A stretch of DNA of 64,000 bases, taken from NCBI GenBank assembly GCA_046160825.1, contig JBJXHC010000092.1:16023-80022 (forward strand), given 5' to 3'. This document shows positions 46,019 through 53,883 of this stretch, piece by piece. Source of the DNA: JBJXHC01 sp046160825 (lineage in GTDB: Bacteria; Bacteroidota; Ignavibacteria; UBA10030; UBA6906). A model generated the notes under the pieces. It had not been told where the DNA came from and ran no database searches. It worked only from the letters and a program-made list of their open reading frames with translations. Numbering within the stretch: position 1 is the first letter of the stretch; every line of letters starts with the position of its first letter. The position numbers and the translations under genes were made by a program.

Positions 46019-47665
46019 TCAATCCTTTATGAATTGCTGGAGATACGGACGTGCTATCACTTGAAGAGCAAGAACCTCTTCTGCGCCTTCAAAGATCGAC
46101 AGGACGCGTGCGTCAAGGAAGTACCGCGACACCGCATACTCTTCGGAATATCCCATGCCCCCATGTAATTGCATCGCCTCACGCGTCACCCATTCGGCAT
46201 CCTTGCATGCAAGTAACTTCACCAAGGATGCTTCTGTTCCACCCTTGTCCTCATCCATTAACGCTGCGACCTTGTAGGCAAGTTGTCTATTCGCCTGGAT
46301 GCGTGCCGCCATCTGTCCGAGTTTGTACTTCGTCAATGTGAAATCGGCGAGAGGCTGACCGAAGACTTTGCGTGATTTCACGTATGATATTGCAGCGCGA
46401 AACGCGGCTTCCATGACACCCAATGCCCGTGCTGCCGTTTGAATTCTTCCTCCGGCAAAGCCCTGCATTTGGAGATAAAATCCGCGGCCTTCTTCACCAA
46501 TCAAATTCTCTTGTGGCACAAAATAATTATCGAACGCAACAGCAAAGCTGTGCATTCCCCTGTAGCCGATGGTGGGAATTGCGCGGCCTTCCACAACGCC
46601 ACCTTTTGGTTGAGTATGCTTGAAATAGTATTCGCTCTCATTGACGGCATCAGCAGGTTTCTCAACGAGAAAGAGGGAGAGACCCTTGTGGCCCGATTCA
46701 ACAGAGCCAGTCCGTGCGAGGAGACAAAAGACATCTGATCGCCCGCCGAACGTCACCCAGGTTTTTTCTCCGTTGATGACGTATCCGCCCTCAGTGCGGG
46801 TTGCAGTGACCGAGACACTCGCGACATCCGAACCAGTGTTTGGTTCAGTGACCGCAACGCACACCATCTTTTCTCCGGTAGAGATCTTCGGCAGCCAGGT
46901 GCGTTTCTGTTCCTCGGTTCCTCCTGCGAGCAGCGCTTTGGCACAGATTTCAGGTCGGGTGAGAACGCTTCCGCCGGCGCCAAGACTTCCCCGACTCAAC
47001 TCTTCCGTTGCAATAATCATAACGAGGTGGTCACTGAAGATGCCGCCATATTGTTCAGGAATCGAGATACCAAACACGCCAAGTTCACCAAGCTGTTTGA
47101 GTATCGAGTCGGGAATAATTCTATCTTCCCGGTGTGTCGTCTCGGCGATTGGTGCGATCACTTCATCCGAGAACCTGGAGAACATTTCTTTGTAATCTAT
47201 GTGTGCAGTGTCGAGAGCAGGTGAACCGGAGAGATCACGTTCCCGGTCAAGAATCATTTCTCCAAGGTGAACCCATGCGGCGCTGTTGTTATGCAACCTG
47301 AGGTGATTCGCCATCTCGAATAATTCCTCCAATGGCTCGGCGGAGAGAAATCCGAAGTTGCCGTACTCGAACTGCATGTGCTTGGCAAAGTTCACAACAG
47401 ACTGGGAGATGTAGAGAATGATGAGCTGGCGCTCAAATTCACCGGTCTGTTCATTTTCACCGTAGGCGACCAGGGCTTCCGCAGCCGCGTTCTCAGCGAG
47501 AAAGCGGGCAAGTTCCGTTGATTGAACCTGGGCACAGTTGAACGCGCCCGGCTTGATGTCGCCACGTGCCTGGATCTTGCGCGCAAGGTTCTCACCGATG
47601 ATCCGGAGCGCTTCCTTTTGAACACGCACGGCACGGCTCATCAAGGGGATATGGTGTGATTTCAC
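46019..47665 (-). CDS. mcd: Methylsuccinyl-CoA dehydrogenase
   Basis: About 548 aa from a GTG at 47665; a TTG at 47695 inside the preceding gene and an ATG at 47641 are the other options. It oxidises (2S)-methylsuccinyl-CoA to mesaconyl-CoA with FAD. A roughly 150-residue N-terminal extension precedes the acyl-CoA dehydrogenase fold, as in known Mcd and unlike ordinary ~380-residue dehydrogenases. FAD-domain motifs are visible: VAVTEPNTGSDVASV, GEKTWVTFGG, and near the C-terminus QLHGGMGYSEEYAVSRYFLD. SIFEGAEEV (Glu at about 526) occupies the place of the catalytic glutamate of MCAD-type enzymes. The order lyase-dehydrogenase-hydratase-mutase supports the pathway assignment. Confidence 0.88.
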   Translation of the reverse strand: MKSHHIPLMSRAVRVQKEALRIIGENLARKIQARGDIKPGAFNCAQVQSTELARFLAENAAAEALVAYGENEQTGEFERQLIILYISQSVVNFAKHMQFEYGNFGFLSAEPLEELFEMANHLRLHNNSAAWVHLGEMILDRERDLSGSPALDTAHIDYKEMFSRFSDEVIAPIAETTHREDRIIPDSILKQLGELGVFGISIPEQYGGIFSDHLVMIIATEELSRGSLGAGGSVLTRPEICAKALLAGGTEEQKRTWLPKISTGEKMVCVAVTEPNTGSDVASVSVTATRTEGGYVINGEKTWVTFGGRSDVFCLLARTGSVESGHKGLSLFLVEKPADAVNESEYYFKHTQPKGGVVEGRAIPTIGYRGMHSFAVAFDNYFVPQENLIGEEGRGFYLQMQGFAGGRIQTAARALGVMEAAFRAAISYVKSRKVFGQPLADFTLTKYKLGQMAARIQANRQLAYKVAALMDEDKGGTEASLVKLLACKDAEWVTREAMQLHGGMGYSEEYAVSRYFLDARVLSIFEGAEEVLALQVIARPYLQQFIKD

Positions 47666-47678
47666 TTTCGATCTTTCT

Positions 47679-48896
47679 TCAGTCGTGGGTAACAACGGTT
47701 CTCTCCAGTTGTTTGAATGTCAAACCTGTTGCTTCGATGTCGCTATTGGCCAATACACCGCTACGCATTCCGGCAAGCACGATCCACCAATCCGTTCCGA
47801 CAACAGCTTTGTCTGCCAGACGATTGCCATCCACTTCGGCACCTGAGCCATTGCGCGCAGCCCGCGTGTAGTCTGCGGCGAGTTTCAGTGCTTCTAATGC
47901 ACGGTTGCGTGTGGGCGTCCAGGCACTTTGGATGGGCGTGACTTGATCGGGATGGAGAATCCACTTTGCTGCATAGCCACATCTCCGGGCGCTGAGCGCA
48001 TCTCGTTCCGCCAGCTCAAGTGCGTGATTCCGAAGTCGGAGTTGCTCGACGAATTGCGATCCGAACTTCCCCGCGTCGATGGTGTCGGGGTTCTGAGTGA
48101 GCGCATGGTTGTACTCTTCCGTGGTGATGCCTTCCGGCGTTTTTGGTCTGATCGGGAGTGTTCCTGTTACAGCGTCGACTGCTTCCTTGCCGTACGCCGC
48201 CGCGATAATCGGGAGACGCTGCCGCGCAAATGCCTGATCATCGAGCCAGGTGTCTGCTTCGACGCGGGCACCTGTGGTGCGTGCGAAGTCCCACGCGCCG
48301 AAAATCAGCGCTGTGACGCCGTCGATGGATGCAATCTGCTCGGCTTCGATGAATGCCTTCGGCGATTCGATCAAGACCTCGAAGCTGATGCGGTTCGTAT
48401 GGCCCGCGATATTCTGTATGCGCCGTACAATGTCGATGATGTCCTGTACTTCCTCGGCATGTTCGGTTTTCGGGATGACAATGGCATTGAGTTTGTCGCC
48501 TGCATGGGAGACAATATGGACGATATCCTTCTCGAAGTATTCCGTTCGAATATTGTTCGGTCGGAATGCAACGACGCGATTGCCGAACGCCGTGGTGGTC
48601 AATACCTCGGCGACAAATTGTCGGGCGAAGTCCTTGTACTCCGCATGATCGGGCGACGCATCTTCGAGATCATAGAAGAAAAAATCCACCGGCAGATCGC
48701 TTACCTTCTTCATCAGTTTCACGCTTGTATCCCTGCCATCAGTCGCGGGGTTCCCCCCCTTTTTCATCTTGAATGCCGGGATTGCCATTTCTCCACGCCG
48801 ATAGTAGGGAACATTCATTCCCTTGACAATTTCCGGAACCCTCCTGTGTTTCTCCTGCACCTTCCTGATAATCGACGAGATGTCTTCGAGTGTCAT
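47679..48896 (-). CDS. mcl1: L-malyl-CoA / beta-methylmalyl-CoA lyase (HpcH/HpaI-CitE family)
   Basis: 405 aa, ATG start with AAGGGA eight bases upstream. The expected reaction is cleavage of beta-methylmalyl-CoA to glyoxylate and propionyl-CoA, and condensation or cleavage of malyl-CoA. Conserved lyase features are the substrate-binding Arg in AFRPNNIRTEYFEKD, the metal-binding Glu in EVLIESPKAF and Asp in IFGAWDFART, and WILHPDQVTPIQ near the end. It is about 80-90 residues longer than alphaproteobacterial Mcl1, with extra N-terminal sequence and an extended C-terminus, so its substrate range may differ. It begins 15 bases after the ccr-like stop, and its stop overlaps the candidate TTG start of the dehydrogenase. 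A different CoA-ester lyase is the alternative. Confidence 0.8.
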   Translation of the reverse strand: MTLEDISSIIRKVQEKHRRVPEIVKGMNVPYYRRGEMAIPAFKMKKGGNPATDGRDTSVKLMKKVSDLPVDFFFYDLEDASPDHAEYKDFARQFVAEVLTTTAFGNRVVAFRPNNIRTEYFEKDIVHIVSHAGDKLNAIVIPKTEHAEEVQDIIDIVRRIQNIAGHTNRISFEVLIESPKAFIEAEQIASIDGVTALIFGAWDFARTTGARVEADTWLDDQAFARQRLPIIAAAYGKEAVDAVTGTLPIRPKTPEGITTEEYNHALTQNPDTIDAGKFGSQFVEQLRLRNHALELAERDALSARRCGYAAKWILHPDQVTPIQSAWTPTRNRALEALKLAADYTRAARNGSGAEVDGNRLADKAVVGTDWWIVLAGMRSGVLANSDIEATGLTFKQLERTVVTHD

Positions 48897-48911
48897 TGTC
48901 CGATCCCTTGC

Positions 48912-50069
48912 TTAAGCATTGATTTTGAAAATAGGGAAGTACGAACACTTACCATCGGCATAGTCCCTGGCAAGTTCCGGAATGTCATCAAACGAATATT
49001 CGCGATGACCGTTGAGATGCGGCATCCATCCCGTATCTTCTGCAAACCGGATTGCTGTGCGTCCCTGCGGATAACGTGCATAGTGCGTATGGACGTGTTG
49101 GTGGCGGCTGATACACTCCATTGCCCGGACGGTTGTAATCGACATGCCGTGTTTCCAGCCCGCAGTAGTCACAACACCCTGACGTGCGAGCGCCTTCAAC
49201 GTAGCGCGGAACATTGGCGAGCCGACATAGTCAATGAAGATGCTCACGCCGAGTCCACCGGTGCGTTCGTGAACGAGAGCAAGAAATTTCTTTTCGGACT
49301 CGAGATAAGCTTTCTTATAGTCCGGATCGGTGCGATACCGTTCATCATCAAATTCCAGATCCGGGAACTGCCGCCGATCAATTGGATGAATTCCCATTTT
49401 TTTGAATTCACATAAACGGTCATCGTTGGCGGAAAGCATCGCCACGCGACATCCACTAAACTTTGCCAATGCGAGTTCTGCATAGGATACTCCGCCACCC
49501 CAACCCCACACGTGCGGTGCCGGGCAATCCTCTTCGGTCATCTGAATACGCCAGACTTTATAGGCGAGATTCCAGTTGGACCATGCTGTAATGTATCTCA
49601 ATGAAAAAGCGGCCCACTGTTGCAACGAGAATTTTGTATCCTGCGGAAGTGCAATCACCTGATGTTGGTGAAGCTTGGTTTGCTTTGCGAGGAGGCCGAT
49701 TGTCTTTTCGGCATCATAGCCAAGTATCTTCTCGGGATATCCAAATTTATCCCACTTTCCGTTACAGAAGAGTAGGGCAACATCACCGGGCTTTACCGTT
49801 GTCACGGCGCTGCCACATTTCAAAACGCGAACAACTCCCGCGTTGCCGATGACCACCTTCGGTTCATTTCGCTGAATGCAAATATCGACAGGCTTGCGAT
49901 CGAGTGCATGGGACATATTTCCTTCCCAGCAACCATAGAGCGGCTCAACCAGCACTTCCTGTTCGTTAATGTCGTCAAATGCGAAGGTCTCACGAACCAG
50001 TTGGGCAGGTTCACCCCCCTTGGCGGATTTTCCGGCGTGAAGTACCCAAGCTTCAGTAGTAATGGACAT
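48912..50069 (-). CDS. ccr: Divergent crotonyl-CoA carboxylase/reductase-like MDR protein
   Basis: 385 aa from the ATG at 50069, six bases after GGAGG; longer upstream readings lack a ribosome-binding site. It is a medium-chain dehydrogenase/reductase with a GroES-like N-terminal half and a Rossmann domain (VWGWGGGVSYAELA, about 187-200). The stretch from about 235 to 270 (FPDLEFDDERYRTD...LALVHERTG) aligns by eye with an insertion seen in crotonyl-CoA carboxylase/reductase. His329 in HTHYAR aligns with the GSHFAN histidine that helps bind CO2 in Ccr. However, the Asn of GVNYN and the Phe-Glu after GYET...GS are not recognisable, and the protein is about 45 residues shorter than typical Ccr. 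Its place as first gene of the operon argues for the carboxylating or a related enoyl-CoA reductase step. Function is therefore likely but not secure. Confidence 0.62.
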   Translation of the reverse strand: MSITTEAWVLHAGKSAKGGEPAQLVRETFAFDDINEQEVLVEPLYGCWEGNMSHALDRKPVDICIQRNEPKVVIGNAGVVRVLKCGSAVTTVKPGDVALLFCNGKWDKFGYPEKILGYDAEKTIGLLAKQTKLHQHQVIALPQDTKFSLQQWAAFSLRYITAWSNWNLAYKVWRIQMTEEDCPAPHVWGWGGGVSYAELALAKFSGCRVAMLSANDDRLCEFKKMGIHPIDRRQFPDLEFDDERYRTDPDYKKAYLESEKKFLALVHERTGGLGVSIFIDYVGSPMFRATLKALARQGVVTTAGWKHGMSITTVRAMECISRHQHVHTHYARYPQGRTAIRFAEDTGWMPHLNGHREYSFDDIPELARDYADGKCSYFPIFKINA

Positions 50070-50119
50070 TGCATTCCTCCATGTATTTTGAAGAACTGGT
50101 GGTGCTTTGAAACTATTCA

Positions 50120-50147
50120 GTGATATGATGGGGGAATCCTGAATCAA
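50120..50147 (-). promoter_or_regulatory. ccr: Possible promoter of the ethylmalonyl-CoA operon
   Basis: On the minus strand TTGATT (50147-50142) is followed after 16 bases by TATCAC (50125-50120), about 50 bases before the ccr-like ATG. The match to the sigma70 consensus is moderate. The nadE operon diverges on the other side of the same 232-base gap. Confidence 0.3.
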
Positions 50148-50301
50148 GGTCGTGAACTGCAATGCGAATGTACGTGACAGGTGGCAACCCCGGTGAGATA
50201 TGTCAGGTAAACTCCCCAATGGAGAAATCACGAAAAGGAGAGTTCTGTCAAGCCATTATTGCATTATTGAATTCCAAACCCCATTTGCGTAGCTTGTTGG
50301 C

Positions 50302-51144
50302 ATGGAAAGCGCAGGTAGACATACTGAAGACCTTTCACTCAACACCGATATTATTCAAAAGGTGTTGGCAGATTTCCTTCGGGATCAGATCCACAATGCC
50401 GGCTTCAGGAAAGCAGTGCTTGGGCTTTCTGGTGGAATTGACTCCGCGGTTTCAGCATTTCTGGCAGTAAAGGCTCTTGGAAAGAACAATGTTCTTGGTA
50501 TTATCATGCCATATCGCACAAGCAGTCCGGAAAGCAGGAACGATGCTGAAGGCGTCGCGCATCATCTCGGTATCCAAACCCAACTTGTGGACATTACGCC
50601 CATGGTGGATGGATATGTGAACTCGAACAAGAGCATGGATCGGACGAGAACCGGGAATGTCATGGCACGGCAGCGGATGATCGTTCTCTATGATGTTTCT
50701 TCCCGTGAAAAGGCTCTTGTCGTTGGGACAAGCAACAAGACGGAGATATTCCTTGGATATGGAACGCTCTTCGGTGATACTGCGTGTGCGGTGAATCCCC
50801 TTGGTGATCTGTATAAAATTCAAGTCCGTCAGTTGGCTCGAGCCCTTGGTGTTCCGATGCAGATCATTGAGAAGCCTCCATCTGCCGACTTATGGCAAGG
50901 ACAAACAGATGAGGATGAATTTGGATTCTCGTACGATCAGGTGGATCATCTTCTCTATTACATGATTGACGAACGTAGAAGTGTATCAGAACTCATCGAG
51001 TTGGGATTTAAGAAAAAGCTTATTGACCGCGTCAGGTCCATGGTACAAAAGAACCAATTCAAACGGCTGCCCCCGTTGATTGCCAAAGTTTCCAACCGGA
51101 CAATGAATATTGATTTCCGCTATCCGCGGGATTGGGGGATATGA
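50302..51144 (+). CDS. nadE: NH3-dependent NAD+ synthetase
   Basis: 280 aa, the size of ammonia-dependent (single-domain) NadE. It amidates nicotinate adenine dinucleotide to NAD+ using ATP. The PP-loop SGGIDS is at 43-48; GTSNKTEIFLGYGTLFGD (about 153-170) and PPSADLWQGQTDEDEFG (about 193-209) are typical active-site segments. No glutaminase domain is present. The ribosome-binding site is weak, and the start is chosen because the PP-loop distance fits the family. The stop overlaps the rsmI start as ATGA, so nadE, rsmI and the GH13 gene form an operon. Confidence 0.93.
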   Translation: MESAGRHTEDLSLNTDIIQKVLADFLRDQIHNAGFRKAVLGLSGGIDSAVSAFLAVKALGKNNVLGIIMPYRTSSPESRNDAEGVAHHLGIQTQLVDITPMVDGYVNSNKSMDRTRTGNVMARQRMIVLYDVSSREKALVVGTSNKTEIFLGYGTLFGDTACAVNPLGDLYKIQVRQLARALGVPMQIIEKPPSADLWQGQTDEDEFGFSYDQVDHLLYYMIDERRSVSELIELGFKKKLIDRVRSMVQKNQFKRLPPLIAKVSNRTMNIDFRYPRDWGI

Positions 51145-51860
51145 GTGAGTCCATTCAGCCTGGTGTGTTGTATATCGTCAGCACACCGATCGGGAACCTC
51201 GACGACATCACGCTGAGGGCGATAAAGATTTTGCACGGTGTGGATCTCATCGCTGCCGAGGATACAAGGACAACGAAGCATTTGCTCGACCATCTCTCCA
51301 TCACTACTCCAATGGTGAGCTATTACAACTACAATGAAGCTCGTCGTGTCCCTCAATTGATCGCCAGACTAAAGGAAGGTGTTTCGGTTGCCATCGTCAC
51401 TGACGCGGGCACGCCGGGGATTTCAGATCCCGCATACGCAATTATCCATTCGGCGGTGGAGAATGACATTCAGGTGATACCCGTGCCGGGTGCCAGCGCA
51501 TTGCTTGCCGGTCTGGTGGCGAGTGGATTGCCGATGGACAGATTCCTATTTGAGGGGTTCCTTCCGTTGAAGAAGGGGAGAAAGACGAAGCTCGAATCTT
51601 TTCGTATCGAAGAGCGAACGACTGTCATCTACGAATCGCCGCACCGTATCCAGAGAACTCTGGCCGATTTGCTGGGATGCCTCGGTGACAGGGAAGTGAC
51701 TGTGGCGAGAGAATTGACAAAGAAGTTTGAGGAAATCCGACGAGGTAAGCTCTCTTTAATTGTAAAAGAGCTTGGGAAAATAGCACCACGCGGTGAATAT
51801 GTGATTGTACTGGCTGGCGCGGCCCGTCGGTCAGGAAAGGAAGACTTCCAACGTGAATAA
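51141..51860 (+). CDS. rsmI: 16S rRNA (cytidine-1402-2'-O)-methyltransferase
   Basis: 239 aa from the ATG at 51141, which overlaps the nadE stop (ATGA) and follows a GGGGGA sequence. RsmI 2'-O-methylates C1402 in the decoding centre of 16S rRNA using SAM. The tetrapyrrole-methylase fold is evident: VSTPIGNLDDITLRA (about 13-27), AEDTRTTKHLL (about 37-47), VTDAGTPGISDP (about 85-96) and VPGASALLAGLVASGL (about 114-129), followed by FEGFLPLKKGR. All are family hallmarks. Its last codons overlap the GTG start of the following GH13 gene. Confidence 0.95.
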   Translation: MSESIQPGVLYIVSTPIGNLDDITLRAIKILHGVDLIAAEDTRTTKHLLDHLSITTPMVSYYNYNEARRVPQLIARLKEGVSVAIVTDAGTPGISDPAYAIIHSAVENDIQVIPVPGASALLAGLVASGLPMDRFLFEGFLPLKKGRKTKLESFRIEERTTVIYESPHRIQRTLADLLGCLGDREVTVARELTKKFEEIRRGKLSLIVKELGKIAPRGEYVIVLAGAARRSGKEDFQRE

Positions 51861-53424
51861 GGATAAACAAACCACGAAAAGCCACACTCCGCGAGTGTCT
51901 CCGGGGCGTTTGCAGCGGACTTCTCATCCCCTCGTCTATGAAGTAAACACCCGTGTGTTATTGAACGAACTCTCGACCGATGCCGGAAAACGTGTAACGC
52001 TTGCCACTATTCCCGACAGTGTTCTTGATGAATGGGCGGATCTTTGTTTTGATGCAATCTGGTTGATGGGAGTATGGACAACCGGAACGATTGGCGAAGA
52101 GATGGCGCGAACACATCCCGGTTTGGCCGGGGAATACCGCAAAGTTCTTCCCGACCTCAAGGAAGAAGACATTTTTAGCTCACCCTATGCGGTGAAATCG
52201 TACATGGTTGCACCTTCGCTCGGTGGCAACAAGAGCCTGCTTGTTTTGCGAAAGAGGATGGAACAGAGGGGCATGGGGCTGTTCCTCGATTTCGTATGTA
52301 ACCATACTGCGCGCGACCATAAATGGGTAAAAACACGTCCCGACTACTACATCAATGTTGACCCGGCAACTGCACGCGAACAAAGGGACTCCTTCTTCGT
52401 GACCGAAACTGCGATGGGTGAACGTGGGATTGCCTTCGGAAAGGATCCGTACTTCCCAGGGTGGACGGACACCGGACAACTGAATTTTGATCATCAGGGA
52501 ATGCGGCAGGCGTTGATTCACGAGTTGCTCAAGATTGCTGAACTTTGCGATGGTGTTCGTTGTGATATGGCAATGCTCGTTCTCGACGAGGTCTTCACTA
52601 AGACGTGGGGCACGCTTGCGGGAACAAATGAAGGTGTGCATGCTACAGGCGAGTTCTGGCGCGAAGCAATTGACGCGGTGCGTTCAGTTCATCCGAAGTG
52701 GATGTTTATTGCTGAAGCGTATTGGGATCTTGAGTGGCCGCTCCAACAACTTGGTTTCGATTACACGTATGACAAGAGACTCTATGATCGTCTCCTGCGC
52801 GAAGGTGCAAGTTCAGTCTACGACTACCTCAAGGCAGAGAAAGACTATCAACAACGCTCGCTCAGATTCATCGAGAACCACGATGAACCTCGTGCTGCCC
52901 GGGTTCTCTCGAATGAAGCATGGCACGTTGCGGCTGCAACCGCAATGGCAACGGTACCAGGGATGGCACTCTTTCATGAAGGGCAACTCGACGGGCGAAC
53001 AGCAAAACTTCCTGTCCAACTCGCACGGCGACCGGACGAGAAACCCGCAGTTCAGATTCGGAGATTTTATGAAAAGCTGATATCGAGTGTCGCGTGTCCC
53101 ATCATTCAACACGGTGAATGGAGTTTGCTCGATATTCGTCCTGCGTGGCAAGGGAATGAAAGCTGGCGTAATTTCCTCGCCCATTTGTGGCAGAGGGGAA
53201 CAGACGAAGCGCGATTGATCGTGATAAACTATGCGCCATTGAACAGTCAGTGCTACATCGGCTTGAGCCTTGAGAAAACAAGCGGAGTCACAATTGAGTT
53301 CCGTGATTTGATGAGTACTGCCACCTACACCCGCGAACGGCAAGCCCTCCTCTCCAAGGGCCTTTTCTTTGACCTCCCCCCTTATGGTCTCCACATGTTC
53401 GATGTGAGACCAGTCCACAAATAG
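51853..53424 (+). CDS. Glycoside hydrolase family 13 (alpha-amylase-type) enzyme
   Basis: 523 aa from a GTG at 51853, whose GTGAATAA overlaps the rsmI stop and follows GAAGGAAGAC; an earlier reading would lie well inside rsmI. The four conserved GH13 regions are present: DFVCNHT (about 146-152, region I), GVRCDMAML (Asp238 as nucleophile, region II), FIAEAYW (Glu288 as acid/base, region III) and ENHDE (about 341-345, region IV). No signal peptide is visible, so it is probably cytoplasmic and acts on glycogen- or maltodextrin-type alpha-glucans. The precise activity (amylase, glucanotransferase or other) is unclear. The loop IWLMGVWTTGTIGEEMARTHPG resembles an uncharacterised GH13 subgroup. 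It is the last gene of the nadE operon. Confidence 0.85.
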   Translation: MNKDKQTTKSHTPRVSPGRLQRTSHPLVYEVNTRVLLNELSTDAGKRVTLATIPDSVLDEWADLCFDAIWLMGVWTTGTIGEEMARTHPGLAGEYRKVLPDLKEEDIFSSPYAVKSYMVAPSLGGNKSLLVLRKRMEQRGMGLFLDFVCNHTARDHKWVKTRPDYYINVDPATAREQRDSFFVTETAMGERGIAFGKDPYFPGWTDTGQLNFDHQGMRQALIHELLKIAELCDGVRCDMAMLVLDEVFTKTWGTLAGTNEGVHATGEFWREAIDAVRSVHPKWMFIAEAYWDLEWPLQQLGFDYTYDKRLYDRLLREGASSVYDYLKAEKDYQQRSLRFIENHDEPRAARVLSNEAWHVAAATAMATVPGMALFHEGQLDGRTAKLPVQLARRPDEKPAVQIRRFYEKLISSVACPIIQHGEWSLLDIRPAWQGNESWRNFLAHLWQRGTDEARLIVINYAPLNSQCYIGLSLEKTSGVTIEFRDLMSTATYTRERQALLSKGLFFDLPPYGLHMFDVRPVHK

Positions 53425-53447
53425 ACACATTGCTTACTCTAGGGGTC

Positions 53448-53475
53448 TTGACTTTTCCTCCCGAATGGTTATATT
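53448..53475 (+). promoter_or_regulatory. groES: Sigma70-like promoter of groES-groEL
   Basis: TTGACT (53448-53453) and TATATT (53470-53475) are separated by 16 bases, directly ahead of the CIRCE element. Transcription would start inside the CIRCE operator, as expected for HrcA repression. Confidence 0.7.
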
Positions 53476-53476
53476 A

Positions 53477-53503
53477 CTAGCACTCTACGCAAGAGAGTGC
53501 CAA
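53477..53503 (+). promoter_or_regulatory. CIRCE operator (HrcA-binding site)
   Basis: CTAGCACTC and GAGTGCCAA are separated by exactly nine bases (TACGCAAGA); the core GCACTC-N9-GAGTGC matches CIRCE perfectly. It predicts control of groESL by HrcA, which is not encoded in this window. Confidence 0.95.
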
Positions 53504-53563
53504 TCCTATAATTCATTTGTTTTCAAAGCTTTAAGAACGCATTCAAACATTTCGGAGGTTTCC

Positions 53564-53848
53564 ATGAAAGTAAAACCGCTTGCTGACAGAGTTGTAATCA
53601 AGCCGTCAGCTGCTGAAGAAAAAACCAAGGGTGGCATCATTCTGCCGGACACAGCAAAGGAAAAGCCCGTCATTGGCGAAGTCGTCGCTATCGGTCCGGG
53701 CAAAGTAACGGATGATGGAACGAAAATCGTACCTGAAGTCAAGGTAGGTGACAAAGTGCTCTACGGAAAATACTCCGGTACCGAAGTGACGATCGAAGGA
53801 ACGGAATACCTGATTATGCGCGAAGCAGACATCTTCGCCATTGTGTAA
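53564..53848 (+). CDS. groES: Co-chaperonin GroES (Hsp10)
   Basis: 94 aa, standard length. The ATG at 53564 follows GGAGG by five bases. It forms the heptameric lid of the GroEL folding chamber in the cytoplasm. MKVKPLADRVVIKP at the N-terminus, the mobile loop EEKTKGGIILPDTAKEKP (about 18-35), KVGDKVLYGKYSGTEV and the C-terminal READIFAIV are all typical. It sits under the CIRCE-controlled promoter, 35 bases ahead of groEL. Confidence 0.97.
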   Translation: MKVKPLADRVVIKPSAAEEKTKGGIILPDTAKEKPVIGEVVAIGPGKVTDDGTKIVPEVKVGDKVLYGKYSGTEVTIEGTEYLIMREADIFAIV

Positions 53849-53883
53849 TTTCAGAACGTGCAACCATAAAGGAGAAATAAATC

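Noticed and set aside
47928..49415. A 495-codon open reading frame on the plus strand across the ethylmalonyl-CoA operon
   Set aside because: It lies antisense to the well-supported lyase and ccr-like genes, has no ribosome-binding site and no recognisable domain; it is a codon-usage shadow.
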